Assembly: GCF_002744735.1 (NCBI RefSeq)
Contig: NZ_KZ319341.1
Span: 173,848 to 237,847, forward strand
DNA length: 64,000 bases
From: Marinobacter guineae
Lineage (GTDB): Bacteria > Pseudomonadota > Gammaproteobacteria > Pseudomonadales > Oleiphilaceae
Direction: 5' to 3'
A program made the position numbers and the translations under genes. Each line of letters opens with the position of its first letter. Position 1 is the stretch's first letter. The notes below the pieces were generated by a model that saw nothing but the letters and a program-made list of their open reading frames with translations, made no database searches and was not told the origin of the DNA. Shown here piece by piece: positions 1 to 9,224 of the stretch.

Positions 1-176
1 CGATCCATGTTCACCAGGCGACAGATGGCGCCGCCGGCCGGGTAATAAACCCCGGTTACACCGCCGGTACCGATGGTCACGAACTGTTGCTCCTGGGCGC
101 TCACTGGTGCCGAGGCCACACCCAGGCCTACGGCGGCAGCAACGGCAAATGCAGAGGCTTTGAGTTTCAGTGTCAT
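1..176 (-). CDS. TAXI-family TRAP transporter solute-binding protein (N-terminal part)
   Basis: Only the first 58 codons lie in the window; the gene continues past base 1. The start ATG (174-176) is preceded by a good ribosome site (AAGGAAG). Residues 1-28 form a signal peptide ending near VSAQ. The mature start, with [20 protein letters not shown] at about 32-51, matches the N-terminus of TAXI proteins, periplasmic receptors that hand substrates to fused TRAP membrane subunits. Substrate cannot be told from this fragment; known members bind glutamate, 2-oxoglutarate or related acids. It has its own upstream region (177-318), separated from the exporter gene behind it by a terminator. Confidence 0.85.
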   Translation of the reverse strand, partial: MTLKLKASAFAVAAAVGLGVASAPVSAQEQQFVTIGTGGVTGVYYPAGGAICRLVNMD

Positions 177-318
177 GTGAGTTCTTCCTTTTTCTGGTCG
201 TTATAATCAATTGCCCGCTATATGATGCGGACAGACAACACGGTCGTCTTAGAACATAGACCACTTGAGAGCATAAATAAAGTATGGATTAGCTCGCTAA
301 CCGGTTGAGCGAACAACA

Positions 319-344
319 AAAAAAGCCCGCATTGCGGGCTTTTT
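319..344. terminator. Rho-independent terminator behind the RND exporter gene
   Basis: GCCCGC (325-330) and GCGGGC (334-339) form a stem with an ATT triloop, flanked by an A-run on one side and a T-run on the other, so it can work in both directions. It lies 17 bases past the stop of the exporter gene (minus strand) and should end the DUF1329-YCF48-RND transcript before the TAXI gene. Confidence 0.85.
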
Positions 345-361
345 ACGCACTGCTGCGAATG

Positions 362-2746
362 TTATTTCGCAGCACGGGCCTTGGCAAGCATCTGGTCCGG
401 CCTTAACAGGAACCGGGCCAGAGCGGGAAGCAGCCAGATAGCGCCAACCATATTCCACAGGAACATGAAGAACAGCAGGAAGCCCATGTCTGCCTGGAAC
501 TTGATCGGCGAGAAGATCCAGGTCACAACACCGAGACCCAGGGTTACGCCGGTAAACATGACAGCCTTACCGGTTGAACGCAGAGTCTCAAAATAGGCCT
601 CCTGCAGGGTCTTGCCCTCCAGCAGATACTTCTCCAGCTTGCTGTAGATATAGATACCGTAGTCAACACCAATACCGACCCCCAGGGCAATAACTGGCAG
701 GGTCGCCACCTTGATACCAATACCGGACACAGCCATGATCGCTTCACAAAGAATCGACGTCAGGCCCAGCGGTACCACAATACACAGTACGGCCCGCACG
801 GAGCGGAAGGTGATCAGGCACAACAAACTCACCACGCCATAGACCATCAACAGCATCATGTCCTTGGCGCTGGAGATCACCTCATTGGTAGCTGCCTCAA
901 CCCCTGCGTTACCAGCTGCCAGCAGAAAGGTGTGATCCTCAGAGTTATTGTTGACCGCAAACGCCTCAACACGGTCGACAACAGTCTGCAGAGTTTCCGC
1001 CTTATGGTCTTCCAGGAACACCAGCACCGGCGTCAGACTACAATCGGTATTGATCAGTCCCGAGGGCGCGCTCCGTATGGAGGCATTGATAATGGTCTGG
1101 TTCCGGGAGATCTCATACCACTTCCAGTTGCCTTCGTTCAGCGCCTTGGTGACGATCTTCGAGACATCTGCCAGAGACGCGGAAGACTGAACGCCCGGTG
1201 TATTCTCAAGTTCCCATTGCAGCGCATCCATGGCGCGCAGCACCTCATATTGCGTGCACTGCTCAACCGGAGTTTCAACCATCACTACCAGAACATCGGC
1301 ACTGGTTGAATAATTGTCAATTATGAAGGCGTTATCGGTGTTGTACCTTGAGTCAGCACGCAACTCCGGCGCGCCGCGATCAAGGTCACCCACTTTCAGG
1401 TTCTGTTTGTAATAAAGACCCAAGCCAAGGCCAATTACCGCAATCAGAAGAGAAATCGGCGCAACTCCGGGATGGGCGAAGTACGACATAACCCGCCACT
1501 TCCGGTCCTGCTTTTCACCATGGTTTTGAACATGGCGAATACCGCCCTTCGAGATTCCGATGTAAGACATGATCAGGACATGGAGCACCAGGTTGGTGAT
1601 GATCACAAAGGCGACACCAATACCTGCCGCGACTGCCAGATCCCGGATCACGTCAATTTCGATGAAGATCAGCGTCAGGAAGCCGAAGGCATCTGATATC
1701 AGCGCCAGCATGCCCGGAATGTAGAGCGCCCGGAACGCCAGGCGAGCAGCGGTAACCGCATCAAAGCCCTTGGCGGCCTCGACGGCAATGGCGTTAACAA
1801 TCTGGACACCATGGCTGATACCAATGGCAAACACCAGAAACGGCACCAGAACGGAATAGGGGTCCAGACCATAGCCCAGCAACCTCAAAGTACCCAGTTG
1901 CAGGAAAACTGCGATGATCGAGGTAAAGACAGGTACCAGAGTTCCGGTAATGGAACGGGAATACCAGAACAACAACAAGGTAGTCAGAATGATGGTGATG
2001 CCAGCAAACCAGGCGATTGAACCAATCCCCTCAATCAGATCACCGACCTTTTTGGCGAAGCCGACAATGTGAATCTCGACGTTCGGATTCTCGGCCTCGT
2101 ATTTCTCGCGGATCTTCTCTTCCAACTGGCGGGAAAACTCGCCGTAATCAAGGGGCTCGCCCGTTTCCGGATTCTTTTCGTAGAGGGGTGCATAAACAAT
2201 CGTGGACTTGAAATTGTCCGCCACCAGACGACCGACCTCATTCGATCGCAGAACGTTCTGCCGGAGCTGTTCGAGGCTGGCATCCGAGCCATCGTATGTG
2301 TCCGGTATTACCGTGCCGCCCTGGAAGCCCTGCTCTGTCACCTCCACCCACCGCACGTTCGATGTCCAGAGGGTTTGCAGGCCAGACCGATCCACACCAT
2401 TCAGATAGAAAACCTCATCGGTAATCTGCTTGAGGGTTTCCATGTATTCCTTGGTGAAGATATCCCCCTCTTCAACCTCGACTGCGATTCGCACAAAGTT
2501 GCCGAGGTTCTGGAGATCATCCCGGTTCTCCAGCATGTTCACGATATACGGATGCTGAAGCGGGATCATCCGCTCAAAACTGGCATCAGGCTGAATCTTG
2601 GTGGCGTTGTAGCCAAGAAACAGAGTCAGCAGAAAAAAGGCGACCAGAATGATGGCGCGGTTGTTAAAAATCATCCGCTCCAGGAAAGGTTCCGCCTTGG
2701 GCGTCGTCAGGTAGTGCTCGCCCTTGTCATGCTTCGGATTGGACAT
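362..2746 (-). CDS. RND superfamily (MMPL-type) exporter
   Basis: 794 residues with the duplicated RND layout: one membrane span near residues 30-48, a large periplasmic loop to about 235, a bundle of spans to about 400, then the same pattern again (span near 430, loop to about 625, spans to the end). The motif GVGIGVDYGIYIYSK in the second half resembles the GxxxDY proton-relay region of MMPL and patched-type carriers. Start ATG has GAGG at suitable distance. Last gene of a minus-strand group after DUF1329 and YCF48-like genes, a combination repeatedly found in Pseudomonas and Marinobacter and thought to move hydrophobic molecules through the envelope. The cargo is unknown; no partner periplasmic adaptor or TolC is seen here. 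Confidence 0.88.
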   Translation of the reverse strand: MSNPKHDKGEHYLTTPKAEPFLERMIFNNRAIILVAFFLLTLFLGYNATKIQPDASFERMIPLQHPYIVNMLENRDDLQNLGNFVRIAVEVEEGDIFTKEYMETLKQITDEVFYLNGVDRSGLQTLWTSNVRWVEVTEQGFQGGTVIPDTYDGSDASLEQLRQNVLRSNEVGRLVADNFKSTIVYAPLYEKNPETGEPLDYGEFSRQLEEKIREKYEAENPNVEIHIVGFAKKVGDLIEGIGSIAWFAGITIILTTLLLFWYSRSITGTLVPVFTSIIAVFLQLGTLRLLGYGLDPYSVLVPFLVFAIGISHGVQIVNAIAVEAAKGFDAVTAARLAFRALYIPGMLALISDAFGFLTLIFIEIDVIRDLAVAAGIGVAFVIITNLVLHVLIMSYIGISKGGIRHVQNHGEKQDRKWRVMSYFAHPGVAPISLLIAVIGLGLGLYYKQNLKVGDLDRGAPELRADSRYNTDNAFIIDNYSTSADVLVVMVETPVEQCTQYEVLRAMDALQWELENTPGVQSSASLADVSKIVTKALNEGNWKWYEISRNQTIINASIRSAPSGLINTDCSLTPVLVFLEDHKAETLQTVVDRVEAFAVNNNSEDHTFLLAAGNAGVEAATNEVISSAKDMMLLMVYGVVSLLCLITFRSVRAVLCIVVPLGLTSILCEAIMAVSGIGIKVATLPVIALGVGIGVDYGIYIYSKLEKYLLEGKTLQEAYFETLRSTGKAVMFTGVTLGLGVVTWIFSPIKFQADMGFLLFFMFLWNMVGAIWLLPALARFLLRPDQMLAKARAAK

Positions 2747-2792
2747 TCAAAAGCCCCTCTATTTTCCGTTCGGTTGTTGCCACATCAGGGCG

Positions 2793-3941
2793 TTATTGAA
2801 GGTTCTTTCCGCGGGCGTCTGTTATCGTCGCACCGCCTTCACCTACGATCAGAAGCCCGGTACCCGAGACCGGAACCACGCTCATGACACCTTCCCGGTC
2901 GCTGCGGAAGTATTCACGAAATGACTCGGCGCCATTGCTGCTCGTCAACACAACACCACCATTACCAACAAGGATGATGCGGCCATCGTCAACTACGGTC
3001 CCGTCGTTGAGGGTGGCATCCGCGGTGCTTGGAACAACGCGCCAGGTCTTGCCAAGATCGCTTGAAAACAACATGTTGCCACGAAGACCGAAGGCCAGGA
3101 TCTCGTTCACCTGGCCGGTGCCAATGACACCGAACAAAGAACCTTCGTAAGGGCTTTCACGACGCTCCCAGGTCTGTCCACCATCCACTGAAACATGAAT
3201 CTGGCCTGACTCACCGACCACAACCAAAGCCCCACCAGTAATCTGAGTCACGCCGTTGAGGTGAAAGTTGGTGGCATTGTCGATGCGTGGAGCCCAGTCC
3301 TGCCAGCTTTCTCCGCCGTCGGTGGTGCGCAGTATCATGCCGTAGGCACCCACCACAAAACCATGGTTGTCGTTCTCGAACCAGACATCAAGCAACGGAT
3401 TCACCGGCCCGATGTCGAGGTCTGACTGCATGTTCTCCATGGTAAAAAGAATGTCATCCAGCGCCCACTCAAGGTCGCCTTTCTCGGCCTCGGGGGCGGC
3501 TTCAATACGCTCCTCCATAGCAGCGGCCTGGTCTTCCTTGGTCTGGATAGCAATCTCAAGGGCTTGAACACCGGTTAACTGAAGTTTCCAGGTTTCACCG
3601 GCATCCTCAGAGTGCAGAATTACGCCACTGTGGCCCACGGCCCAACCTTGTGTGTCTGATCCAAAGTCCACACCGGTGAGGGTCACGGACACCGGCACGT
3701 CGCTCTGGGTCCAGCTCTGCCCCTCATCATCGGAGTAGATGATATGGCCCCGCTCCCCTACTGCCACGATGCGGTCACCGGCTTTTGTGACATCATTGAG
3801 CAGTCTCTCGGGAGCCAGATCAGTGGGCCGGGCCGGGGTTTCGATGACATCTGCAAGCGCAAACGCCGCCGGCGCTGACCACACCATGGAAAGCCCTAGG
3901 CAAACCGCCCCCAACGTCTTGCACATCAACCTTTTAGCCAT
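2793..3941 (-). CDS. YCF48/BNR-repeat periplasmic beta-propeller protein
   Basis: 382 residues. A signal peptide is visible (about 1-29, ending APAAFA). The body holds at least five Asp-box repeats of the form SxDxGxxW: SDDEGQSW, SEDAGETW, TTDGGESW, SVDGGQTW and SSDLGKTW, which predict a secreted beta-propeller related to the photosystem II assembly factor YCF48. In this setting it is not a photosynthesis protein: it sits 46 bases before the RND exporter gene and behind DUF1329, so a role as periplasmic companion or assembly factor of that exporter is inferred. A charged helical segment (about residues 130-165, rich in Glu) interrupts the repeats. No catalytic sialidase residues were recognised. 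Confidence 0.85.
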   Translation of the reverse strand: MAKRLMCKTLGAVCLGLSMVWSAPAAFALADVIETPARPTDLAPERLLNDVTKAGDRIVAVGERGHIIYSDDEGQSWTQSDVPVSVTLTGVDFGSDTQGWAVGHSGVILHSEDAGETWKLQLTGVQALEIAIQTKEDQAAAMEERIEAAPEAEKGDLEWALDDILFTMENMQSDLDIGPVNPLLDVWFENDNHGFVVGAYGMILRTTDGGESWQDWAPRIDNATNFHLNGVTQITGGALVVVGESGQIHVSVDGGQTWERRESPYEGSLFGVIGTGQVNEILAFGLRGNMLFSSDLGKTWRVVPSTADATLNDGTVVDDGRIILVGNGGVVLTSSNGAESFREYFRSDREGVMSVVPVSGTGLLIVGEGGATITDARGKNLQ

Positions 3942-4006
3942 TCAGTTGCCTATTCATGTTGTTTTGAACTTTGTGTCTCTGGCCGGTCTTGCCGGCAATA
4001 ACGATG

Positions 4007-4040
4007 AACATACCGGCAGCCTTCCAGTTGCCGGTATGTT
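4007..4040 (-). repeat. 12-bp perfect inverted repeat between DUF1329 and YCF48 genes
   Basis: AACATACCGGCA (4007-4018) and TGCCGGTATGTT (4029-4040) pair perfectly around a 10-base loop in the 147-base gap of the operon. No T-run follows on either strand, so it is more likely an mRNA 3'-end stabiliser or partial attenuator than a complete terminator. Confidence 0.7.
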
Positions 4041-4088
4041 GAGTCACCACTTCCTGTGGGCGGGGACGCATCCCTTGGCCACTAACCC

Positions 4089-5477
4089 CTAGCGAACACT
4101 CCTGCGGCGCAGAGACGCCGGTGAGAAATAGCGTGTGTTCGGAACCTCATTGGAAAATACCCGGGTATTGGGTTCTTCGGTGTCCAGGCCAAGCACATGA
4201 TAACGACGTGCCTGAAGGTCATGATAGACGTCCAGCACGGTCCACACACCCGGAAGCTCATAATAATTTTTCGGGAGGCCCATGGTTACGCGCCAGAGCT
4301 CGCCCCGACCGTCATACTGATCCAGCAAAACCGTGTTCCAGCTGTCTTCGTCGATATAGAAGCGGCGCTTACCGTAGATATGACGCTCGCCCTCTTTCAG
4401 CCTGGCTTCAACGACGTGGACCCGATGCAGTTCCCAGCGAGTGAGGTCCGGGTTCAGGTGTGAAATCCCCAGAATTTCAGAGTAAGGCGTGCCCTTCTCT
4501 CCAATCCGGTAGTTGTTATAGGGAATGTAGATTTCCCGCATCCCTTCGTAGTTCCAATTATATCGGTCCAGGGCACCGTTAAAGATATCTGTGTCATCCG
4601 CGGTACGTAGGTTGTCCGAGGCTGCAATTGGCGAATCGTAGCCCAGGTTTGGCGCCCTGCGTACACGACGCTGGCCCGCGTTGTAGCCCCAGCCATTGCG
4701 CGGATTGATGATCTGGTTCAGGGTCTCATGAATGAGAATGGCACCGCCGGCAAGCCGGGGGGGGGACTGGGTAAACGACAGGTAATAGAAGATGACGTTG
4801 TCCAGCTCTTCTTCACTACCTTCCGGATTGTAGAAATTGAAGAATGCCTCCTGCTGGGAGGTTACGAGTGAATAATCGCCATCAGTCTGGACAGCAACCT
4901 CACTGGATCGGCGGGTAACCGAAACGCCGCGCCAGCGGGTCAGATGGTTCCAGATTGCCTGCCAGGCTTTTTCCTCATTGTTGCCATGAAGGATGGGGAA
5001 CGGGTAGCCCCCGAACGCGCCATCAAGGCCTTCACCCTTGCCCACGATTTCAGCGTTCACCGCGTTCTCGCGGGTGTTCTCGGCCACCCAGTCAGGAACG
5101 GCATGGGTCCGACGTGACTGGTATACCGGTACACGGAAGGTAGTCGGATAGGTTTCCAGCATGGCCTTCACACCGTCCGTCAGGTACTCCTCATACTGAT
5201 CCATGTTGGCAGGCGTGATGGTAAACAGGACTTCATCGTCCGGAAACGGGTTGATGTGATGCTGACCGCTGCCTTCATAACCGGCAGGAGGCTCTGTCAG
5301 ACCGCCGGTCCAGGGTGGAACGGTACCGGCGCTGTTACCAGCCTTGGGTGAGCCAAAGGGGGTCAGGTCCTGGCCAAGACGGGCCGCTTCACTGGGGGAT
5401 ACAGCTGCCAATGCAGTTGATGATGCCACGGAGAGAGCCAGCAGACCGCCGAGAATCGCATTTTTATTGTGTGTCAT
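4089..5477 (-). CDS. DUF1329 outer-envelope protein
   Basis: 462 residues with a signal peptide (about 1-25, ALA cleavage). The rest matches the DUF1329 family, with the typical start VSPSEAARLGQDLTPFGSPKAGN, predicted to be secreted and LolA/LolB-fold-like; function is unproven. Start ATG has AAGG eight bases upstream. It heads the minus-strand group with the YCF48-like and RND genes. In related genomes a DUF1302 outer-membrane protein usually precedes it; none is present here, since the next gene upstream is pepN. The coding strand carries a run of nine C (4757-4765) at the codons for Ser-Pro-Pro-Arg; slippage there would shift the frame. Confidence 0.85.
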   Translation of the reverse strand: MTHNKNAILGGLLALSVASSTALAAVSPSEAARLGQDLTPFGSPKAGNSAGTVPPWTGGLTEPPAGYEGSGQHHINPFPDDEVLFTITPANMDQYEEYLTDGVKAMLETYPTTFRVPVYQSRRTHAVPDWVAENTRENAVNAEIVGKGEGLDGAFGGYPFPILHGNNEEKAWQAIWNHLTRWRGVSVTRRSSEVAVQTDGDYSLVTSQQEAFFNFYNPEGSEEELDNVIFYYLSFTQSPPRLAGGAILIHETLNQIINPRNGWGYNAGQRRVRRAPNLGYDSPIAASDNLRTADDTDIFNGALDRYNWNYEGMREIYIPYNNYRIGEKGTPYSEILGISHLNPDLTRWELHRVHVVEARLKEGERHIYGKRRFYIDEDSWNTVLLDQYDGRGELWRVTMGLPKNYYELPGVWTVLDVYHDLQARRYHVLGLDTEEPNTRVFSNEVPNTRYFSPASLRRRSVR

Positions 5478-5500
5478 TGTGAAACCTTAAGTGCGTCTGG

Positions 5501-5521
5501 AAGCCTCTGTAGAGGCTTTTT
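5501..5521 (+). terminator. Terminator-like hairpin in the DUF1329 leader, reading plus
   Basis: AGCCTCT (5502-5508) pairs with AGAGGCT (5511-5517), followed by TTTTATT on the plus strand only. Both flanking genes run on the minus strand, so it cannot end either of them; it would stop transcription coming out antisense across the DUF1329 start, or simply form a leader hairpin on the minus strand. Confidence 0.5.
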
Positions 5522-5602
5522 ATTGTCGTCTGCGGGGAATACAGACCTTCAACCAGATTAACGGATCACGCCTTGAAGTCTATCGACCGAAAGTGCGATT
5601 TT

Positions 5603-5642
5603 GTATCCTGCTGTGACATAGCTCCCGGTCACAGCAGGATAC
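5603..5642 (-). repeat. 15-bp perfect inverted repeat downstream of pepN
   Basis: GTATCCTGCTGTGAC (5603-5617) and GTCACAGCAGGATAC (5628-5642) are exact inverted copies around a 10-base loop, 18 bases beyond the pepN stop. No T-run follows on the minus strand. Likely the pepN 3' hairpin; a protein site upstream of DUF1329 is the alternative. Confidence 0.7.
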
Positions 5643-5659
5643 CTCAACCACCTCCAGAT

Positions 5660-8302
5660 TCAGCCGGCAAGGCTCTTGTGCACCACCTCATAGACATCCC
5701 GGGACAAGCCTTCCTTGTCGCGGATGCGTTCCAGCGCGGATTTCATCTGACCGCTGTAAGCCGGCGCAAATTTCTGCCATCGGGTCAGCGGCGTCACCAG
5801 GCGCGCAGCGATCTGCGGATTGCTGTCATCCAGCCGGCAAACCTGATCCGCGAGGAAGTCATAGCCGGAACCATCCGGATTGTGGAAAGCCGCCAGGTTC
5901 TGCCCGGCAAATGCACCTACCACTGAGCGAATCTTGTTCGGATTCTTCCAGTCAAAGGCCGGATGCTCCAGCAACTTCCTGATATCCGGCAGCTGCCCCG
6001 CCCGGTCGCTGGCCGCCTGAACGGAGAACCATTGCTCAACAACCTGCGGATCGTCCCGAAAGCTGTTGTAGAACTCGTCCAGAGCCTGACGCCGATCATC
6101 CTCGTAATCGGAATTGACCAGCGCCCGCAGGGCACCCATACGGTCTGTCATATTGTCGGCGTCGTTCATCTGGCTCACCGCCATAGTGCGGCCTTTCTCA
6201 TCATTGATCATGAGTAACCAGGCGAGTGCGGTATTACGCAGGCTGCGCCGGGCAATGGCCTCCGGAGTCACCTCATAGGCACCGGTTTCGAGATTACGCT
6301 GGTAACACGCCAGTAGCTCGTCCCTCAGGGCGTGGGCCAGGCATTTGAGCACTGCTTCACGGGCCTGGTGAATCGCGGGAACATCAGCATTTTCCGCCAA
6401 CTCGATCAGGTACGCCTCTGACGGCAGCTGAAGCATTTTTGCCACCAATGCCTGATCAAGGTCCGTATCGGAAACCAGGCTCCGGTAAGCCTCTATCAGC
6501 CTTGGCTCCACTTCCGCGTCATCCGCGGCACCCACCAGGGACTGAATCACATCCACAGCCAGTCTCTGGCCGGCATCCCAACGGTTGAATCCATCGGGAT
6601 CGTGACTCATCAGGAACAGCAGCTGCTCGCGTGTCCACGGATAGCGAACCCGGACCGGTGCCGAGAAGTGCCGCAGCAGGGAGGGGACCGGCTTTGCATC
6701 AAGACCATGAAACTCAAATGTGTGAGAAGCATCGGTAAGCTCAAGCACGCGCTCAATGGGCGATTCAGATGCATCCGCCTCCAGCTGCAACGCCAGTGGT
6801 TGGCCATCCTGCCCCAGAAGTCCCAAAGCAAAAGGAATGTGCTGGGGCTTTTTATTGGTCTGGCCCGGTGTATCCGGAATGCTCTGCTCAATCGTCAGTC
6901 GGTAAACGCCCTGGCCAGCGTCGAATTCATCGGAAACAGTCAGTACCGGCGTCCCCGCCTGCTCGTACCACAGCCGGAACTGGCTCAGATCACGACCCGA
7001 AGCATCCTCCATGGCTCTCACGAAATCGTCGGTCGTGACCGCCTGGCCGTCATGGCGCTCAAAGTACAGATCACTGCCCTTTCGGAACATATCCGGCCCC
7101 AGCAGGGTGTGGATCATGCGCACCACCTCTTCCCCCTTCTCGTAAATAGTCAGGGTATAGAAGTTGGTAATTTCCATATAGGAAGCTGGCCGAACCGGGT
7201 GCGCCATCGGGCCGCTGTCTTCAGCAAACTGGGCCGTACGGAGCAGCGTGACATCTTCAATCCGCTTGACGGTGGGCGAGCCCATATCCGCTGAGAACTG
7301 GGCATCCCGGAAGACGGTAAAGCCTTCTTTCAGGCTCAGCTGGAACCAGTCACGGCAGGTAACCCGGTTGCCGGACCAGTTGTGGAAGTATTCGTGGGCG
7401 ACGATGGCTTCAATGCGCTGAAATGCCAGATCCGTTGCCGTTTCCTGGCTGGCCAGCACGCAGGAGGAGTTGAAGATGTTGAGGCCCTTGTTTTCCATGG
7501 CGCCCATGTTGAAGTCGTCCACCGCCACGATCATGAAAATATCCAGATCGTATTCCCGGCCGTAGACCTCTTCATCCCAGCGCATGGACCGCTTCAGGGA
7601 GTCCATGGCGTGGTCACATTTCTCGGCGTTCCGGGGCTCCACATACATGCGCAGATCAATGTCACGACCGGAGCAGGTGGTAAAGCTGTCGCGCTTTTCC
7701 ACAAGATCCCCGGCTACCAGGGCAAAGAGATAGCAGGGTTTGGGGAACGGATCTTCCCAGGTCACGAAGTGGCGGCCGTTTTCCAGCTCGCCCTTCTCGA
7801 CGTCGTTACCATTGGACAACAGGATCGGATACGCCTCCTTGTTGGCCTCAATGCGGGTACGGAAACGTGCCATAACGTCGGGACGATCCGGGAAGAAGGT
7901 AATACAGCGGAACCCCTCGGCTTCACACTGAGTACAGAACATGCCCGAGGATTTGTAGAGACCTTCAAGCCGGGTGTTATTCTGGGGTTCGATCCAGGTC
8001 ACGACGGTCAGACGGAACTGGTCCGGCACCGAGCGAATGACCAGCTGATCACCCCGGTCCTCATAATCGCTCGCCGCCAGTTTGGCGCCATCCAGGGCAA
8101 CGGACTCCAGCTTCAGGCTGTCACCGTCAAGCTCCAGGGGGGCGGATACATCGGCGGATTCGGGATTCCGACGAAGTTCAAGTGTGCTGTGTACCCTGGC
8201 ACCATCCTCAAAAAGCTCGAAGGTCAGTTCCACGGTATCGACCAGATACGCCGGCACCTTGTAATCGCTCAGGTAAATGGTTTGTGGCTGGCTGGTACGC
8301 AT
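5660..8302 (-). CDS. pepN: Aminopeptidase N (M1 family)
   Basis: 880 residues, close to the usual 870-890 of bacterial PepN. The exopeptidase motif GAMEN is at 267-271 and the zinc site HEYFH at 303-307 with the third ligand Glu326 in SLKEG, exactly the HExxH-x18-E spacing of M1 metallopeptidases. The enzyme is cytosolic and removes N-terminal residues from peptides in protein turnover. No signal peptide. Start ATG has GGAG eight bases upstream. It follows DUF2797 by 82 bases on the same strand and is followed by the large inverted repeat at 5603-5642, so it probably ends that transcription unit. Confidence 0.97.
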   Translation of the reverse strand: MRTSQPQTIYLSDYKVPAYLVDTVELTFELFEDGARVHSTLELRRNPESADVSAPLELDGDSLKLESVALDGAKLAASDYEDRGDQLVIRSVPDQFRLTVVTWIEPQNNTRLEGLYKSSGMFCTQCEAEGFRCITFFPDRPDVMARFRTRIEANKEAYPILLSNGNDVEKGELENGRHFVTWEDPFPKPCYLFALVAGDLVEKRDSFTTCSGRDIDLRMYVEPRNAEKCDHAMDSLKRSMRWDEEVYGREYDLDIFMIVAVDDFNMGAMENKGLNIFNSSCVLASQETATDLAFQRIEAIVAHEYFHNWSGNRVTCRDWFQLSLKEGFTVFRDAQFSADMGSPTVKRIEDVTLLRTAQFAEDSGPMAHPVRPASYMEITNFYTLTIYEKGEEVVRMIHTLLGPDMFRKGSDLYFERHDGQAVTTDDFVRAMEDASGRDLSQFRLWYEQAGTPVLTVSDEFDAGQGVYRLTIEQSIPDTPGQTNKKPQHIPFALGLLGQDGQPLALQLEADASESPIERVLELTDASHTFEFHGLDAKPVPSLLRHFSAPVRVRYPWTREQLLFLMSHDPDGFNRWDAGQRLAVDVIQSLVGAADDAEVEPRLIEAYRSLVSDTDLDQALVAKMLQLPSEAYLIELAENADVPAIHQAREAVLKCLAHALRDELLACYQRNLETGAYEVTPEAIARRSLRNTALAWLLMINDEKGRTMAVSQMNDADNMTDRMGALRALVNSDYEDDRRQALDEFYNSFRDDPQVVEQWFSVQAASDRAGQLPDIRKLLEHPAFDWKNPNKIRSVVGAFAGQNLAAFHNPDGSGYDFLADQVCRLDDSNPQIAARLVTPLTRWQKFAPAYSGQMKSALERIRDKEGLSRDVYEVVHKSLAG

Positions 8303-8384
8303 TGGTTTTCTCCAGAATTCGCTGCCTGCATTGGCCGAAAATCAGGGGCCATTGGCATGAACAAAATGGCCGGGGGGGAGTTAT

Positions 8385-9224
8385 TCAGCTCTCCACGACC
8401 CGGAAACGGACTTCATAACCGGTGAACTTCCTGATGTTGATTACACCGGTATCAAGAATAAGGTACTGACCCTTGATGCCTTCAAGAACGCCTTCAACTT
8501 CCGGCGTTTTGTCGAGGTTATGGGCTTTGATCTTCTCTGGCCAGACCTCAACGGGGTAGCTGAGGGCGAGCCCCTGCTCATCCACCTCACGGATAGACTC
8601 CTGGCCGTGGGCTTCTCTCAGTACTTCAAGATCGCCGGCAATCAGCCCCAGAATTCTCCGGCGCTCGTCCCCCAGGGACAGCGTCGGTACGTCGCCTTTG
8701 AGCATCGCTCGCCAGTTGGTTCGGTCAGCAACGTGGGCCTTGCAGGCAACTTCCACCAACCCCGCGATGTATCGGGTCGCAACCCTCACCATGGGAATCG
8801 CATCTACCGCGCCCTGATCAATCCAGCGGGTGGGCACCTGGGAGGCCCGGGTGATGCCCACCTTGAGGCCAGACGAGTTCGCGAGGTAAACCACGTGCTC
8901 CACCATACAGTGGGTCTCGCCCCACTCCGGCTCACGACAGGTGCCCAGATGATAATGGCACTTTTCCGGACTCATGATGCAACTGTCGCAGGCGGCAAGC
9001 TTGCGAAAACAGGGATAGCAGAACCCCTGGCTAAAACTCTTTTTGGTGGTACGGTCGCAGTGGATACAACGGATGATGCCGTTGAAATCAAACCGCAAAG
9101 GTTTGCCAATCAGCTCGTTCAGGGGAATACGGGTATCGCCGACGGCAATGGTGTAGGCCACCGGCTCTCCCGCCTCTGCCGGCATCTTACGAAGCCGGCC
9201 GGTTACATCTATGGGTTCGCTCAA
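8385..9224 (-). CDS. DUF2797 protein
   Basis: 279 residues, recognised as DUF2797. A Cys-rich block at about residues 50-110 contains RCIHC, CYPC, CDSC and further Cys and His residues, suggesting bound zinc. The segment NSSGLKVGITR resembles the start of GIY-YIG-type domains, which is only a suggestion. The start is TTG (9222-9224), whose T overlaps the TGA stop of the DUF1315 gene; a GAGGTC ribosome site sits at the right distance and no closer ATG has one, so the TTG start is supported. Translationally coupled to the DUF1315 gene and downstream of a Fur-box-like site. Function unknown. Confidence 0.85.
   Translation of the reverse strand: MSEPIDVTGRLRKMPAEAGEPVAYTIAVGDTRIPLNELIGKPLRFDFNGIIRCIHCDRTTKKSFSQGFCYPCFRKLAACDSCIMSPEKCHYHLGTCREPEWGETHCMVEHVVYLANSSGLKVGITRASQVPTRWIDQGAVDAIPMVRVATRYIAGLVEVACKAHVADRTNWRAMLKGDVPTLSLGDERRRILGLIAGDLEVLREAHGQESIREVDEQGLALSYPVEVWPEKIKAHNLDKTPEVEGVLEGIKGQYLILDTGVINIRKFTGYEVRFRVVES

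Noticed and set aside
8372..8378. G7 run between DUF2797 and pepN
   Set aside because: Short and non-coding; no promoter spacing that it would alter was recognised.
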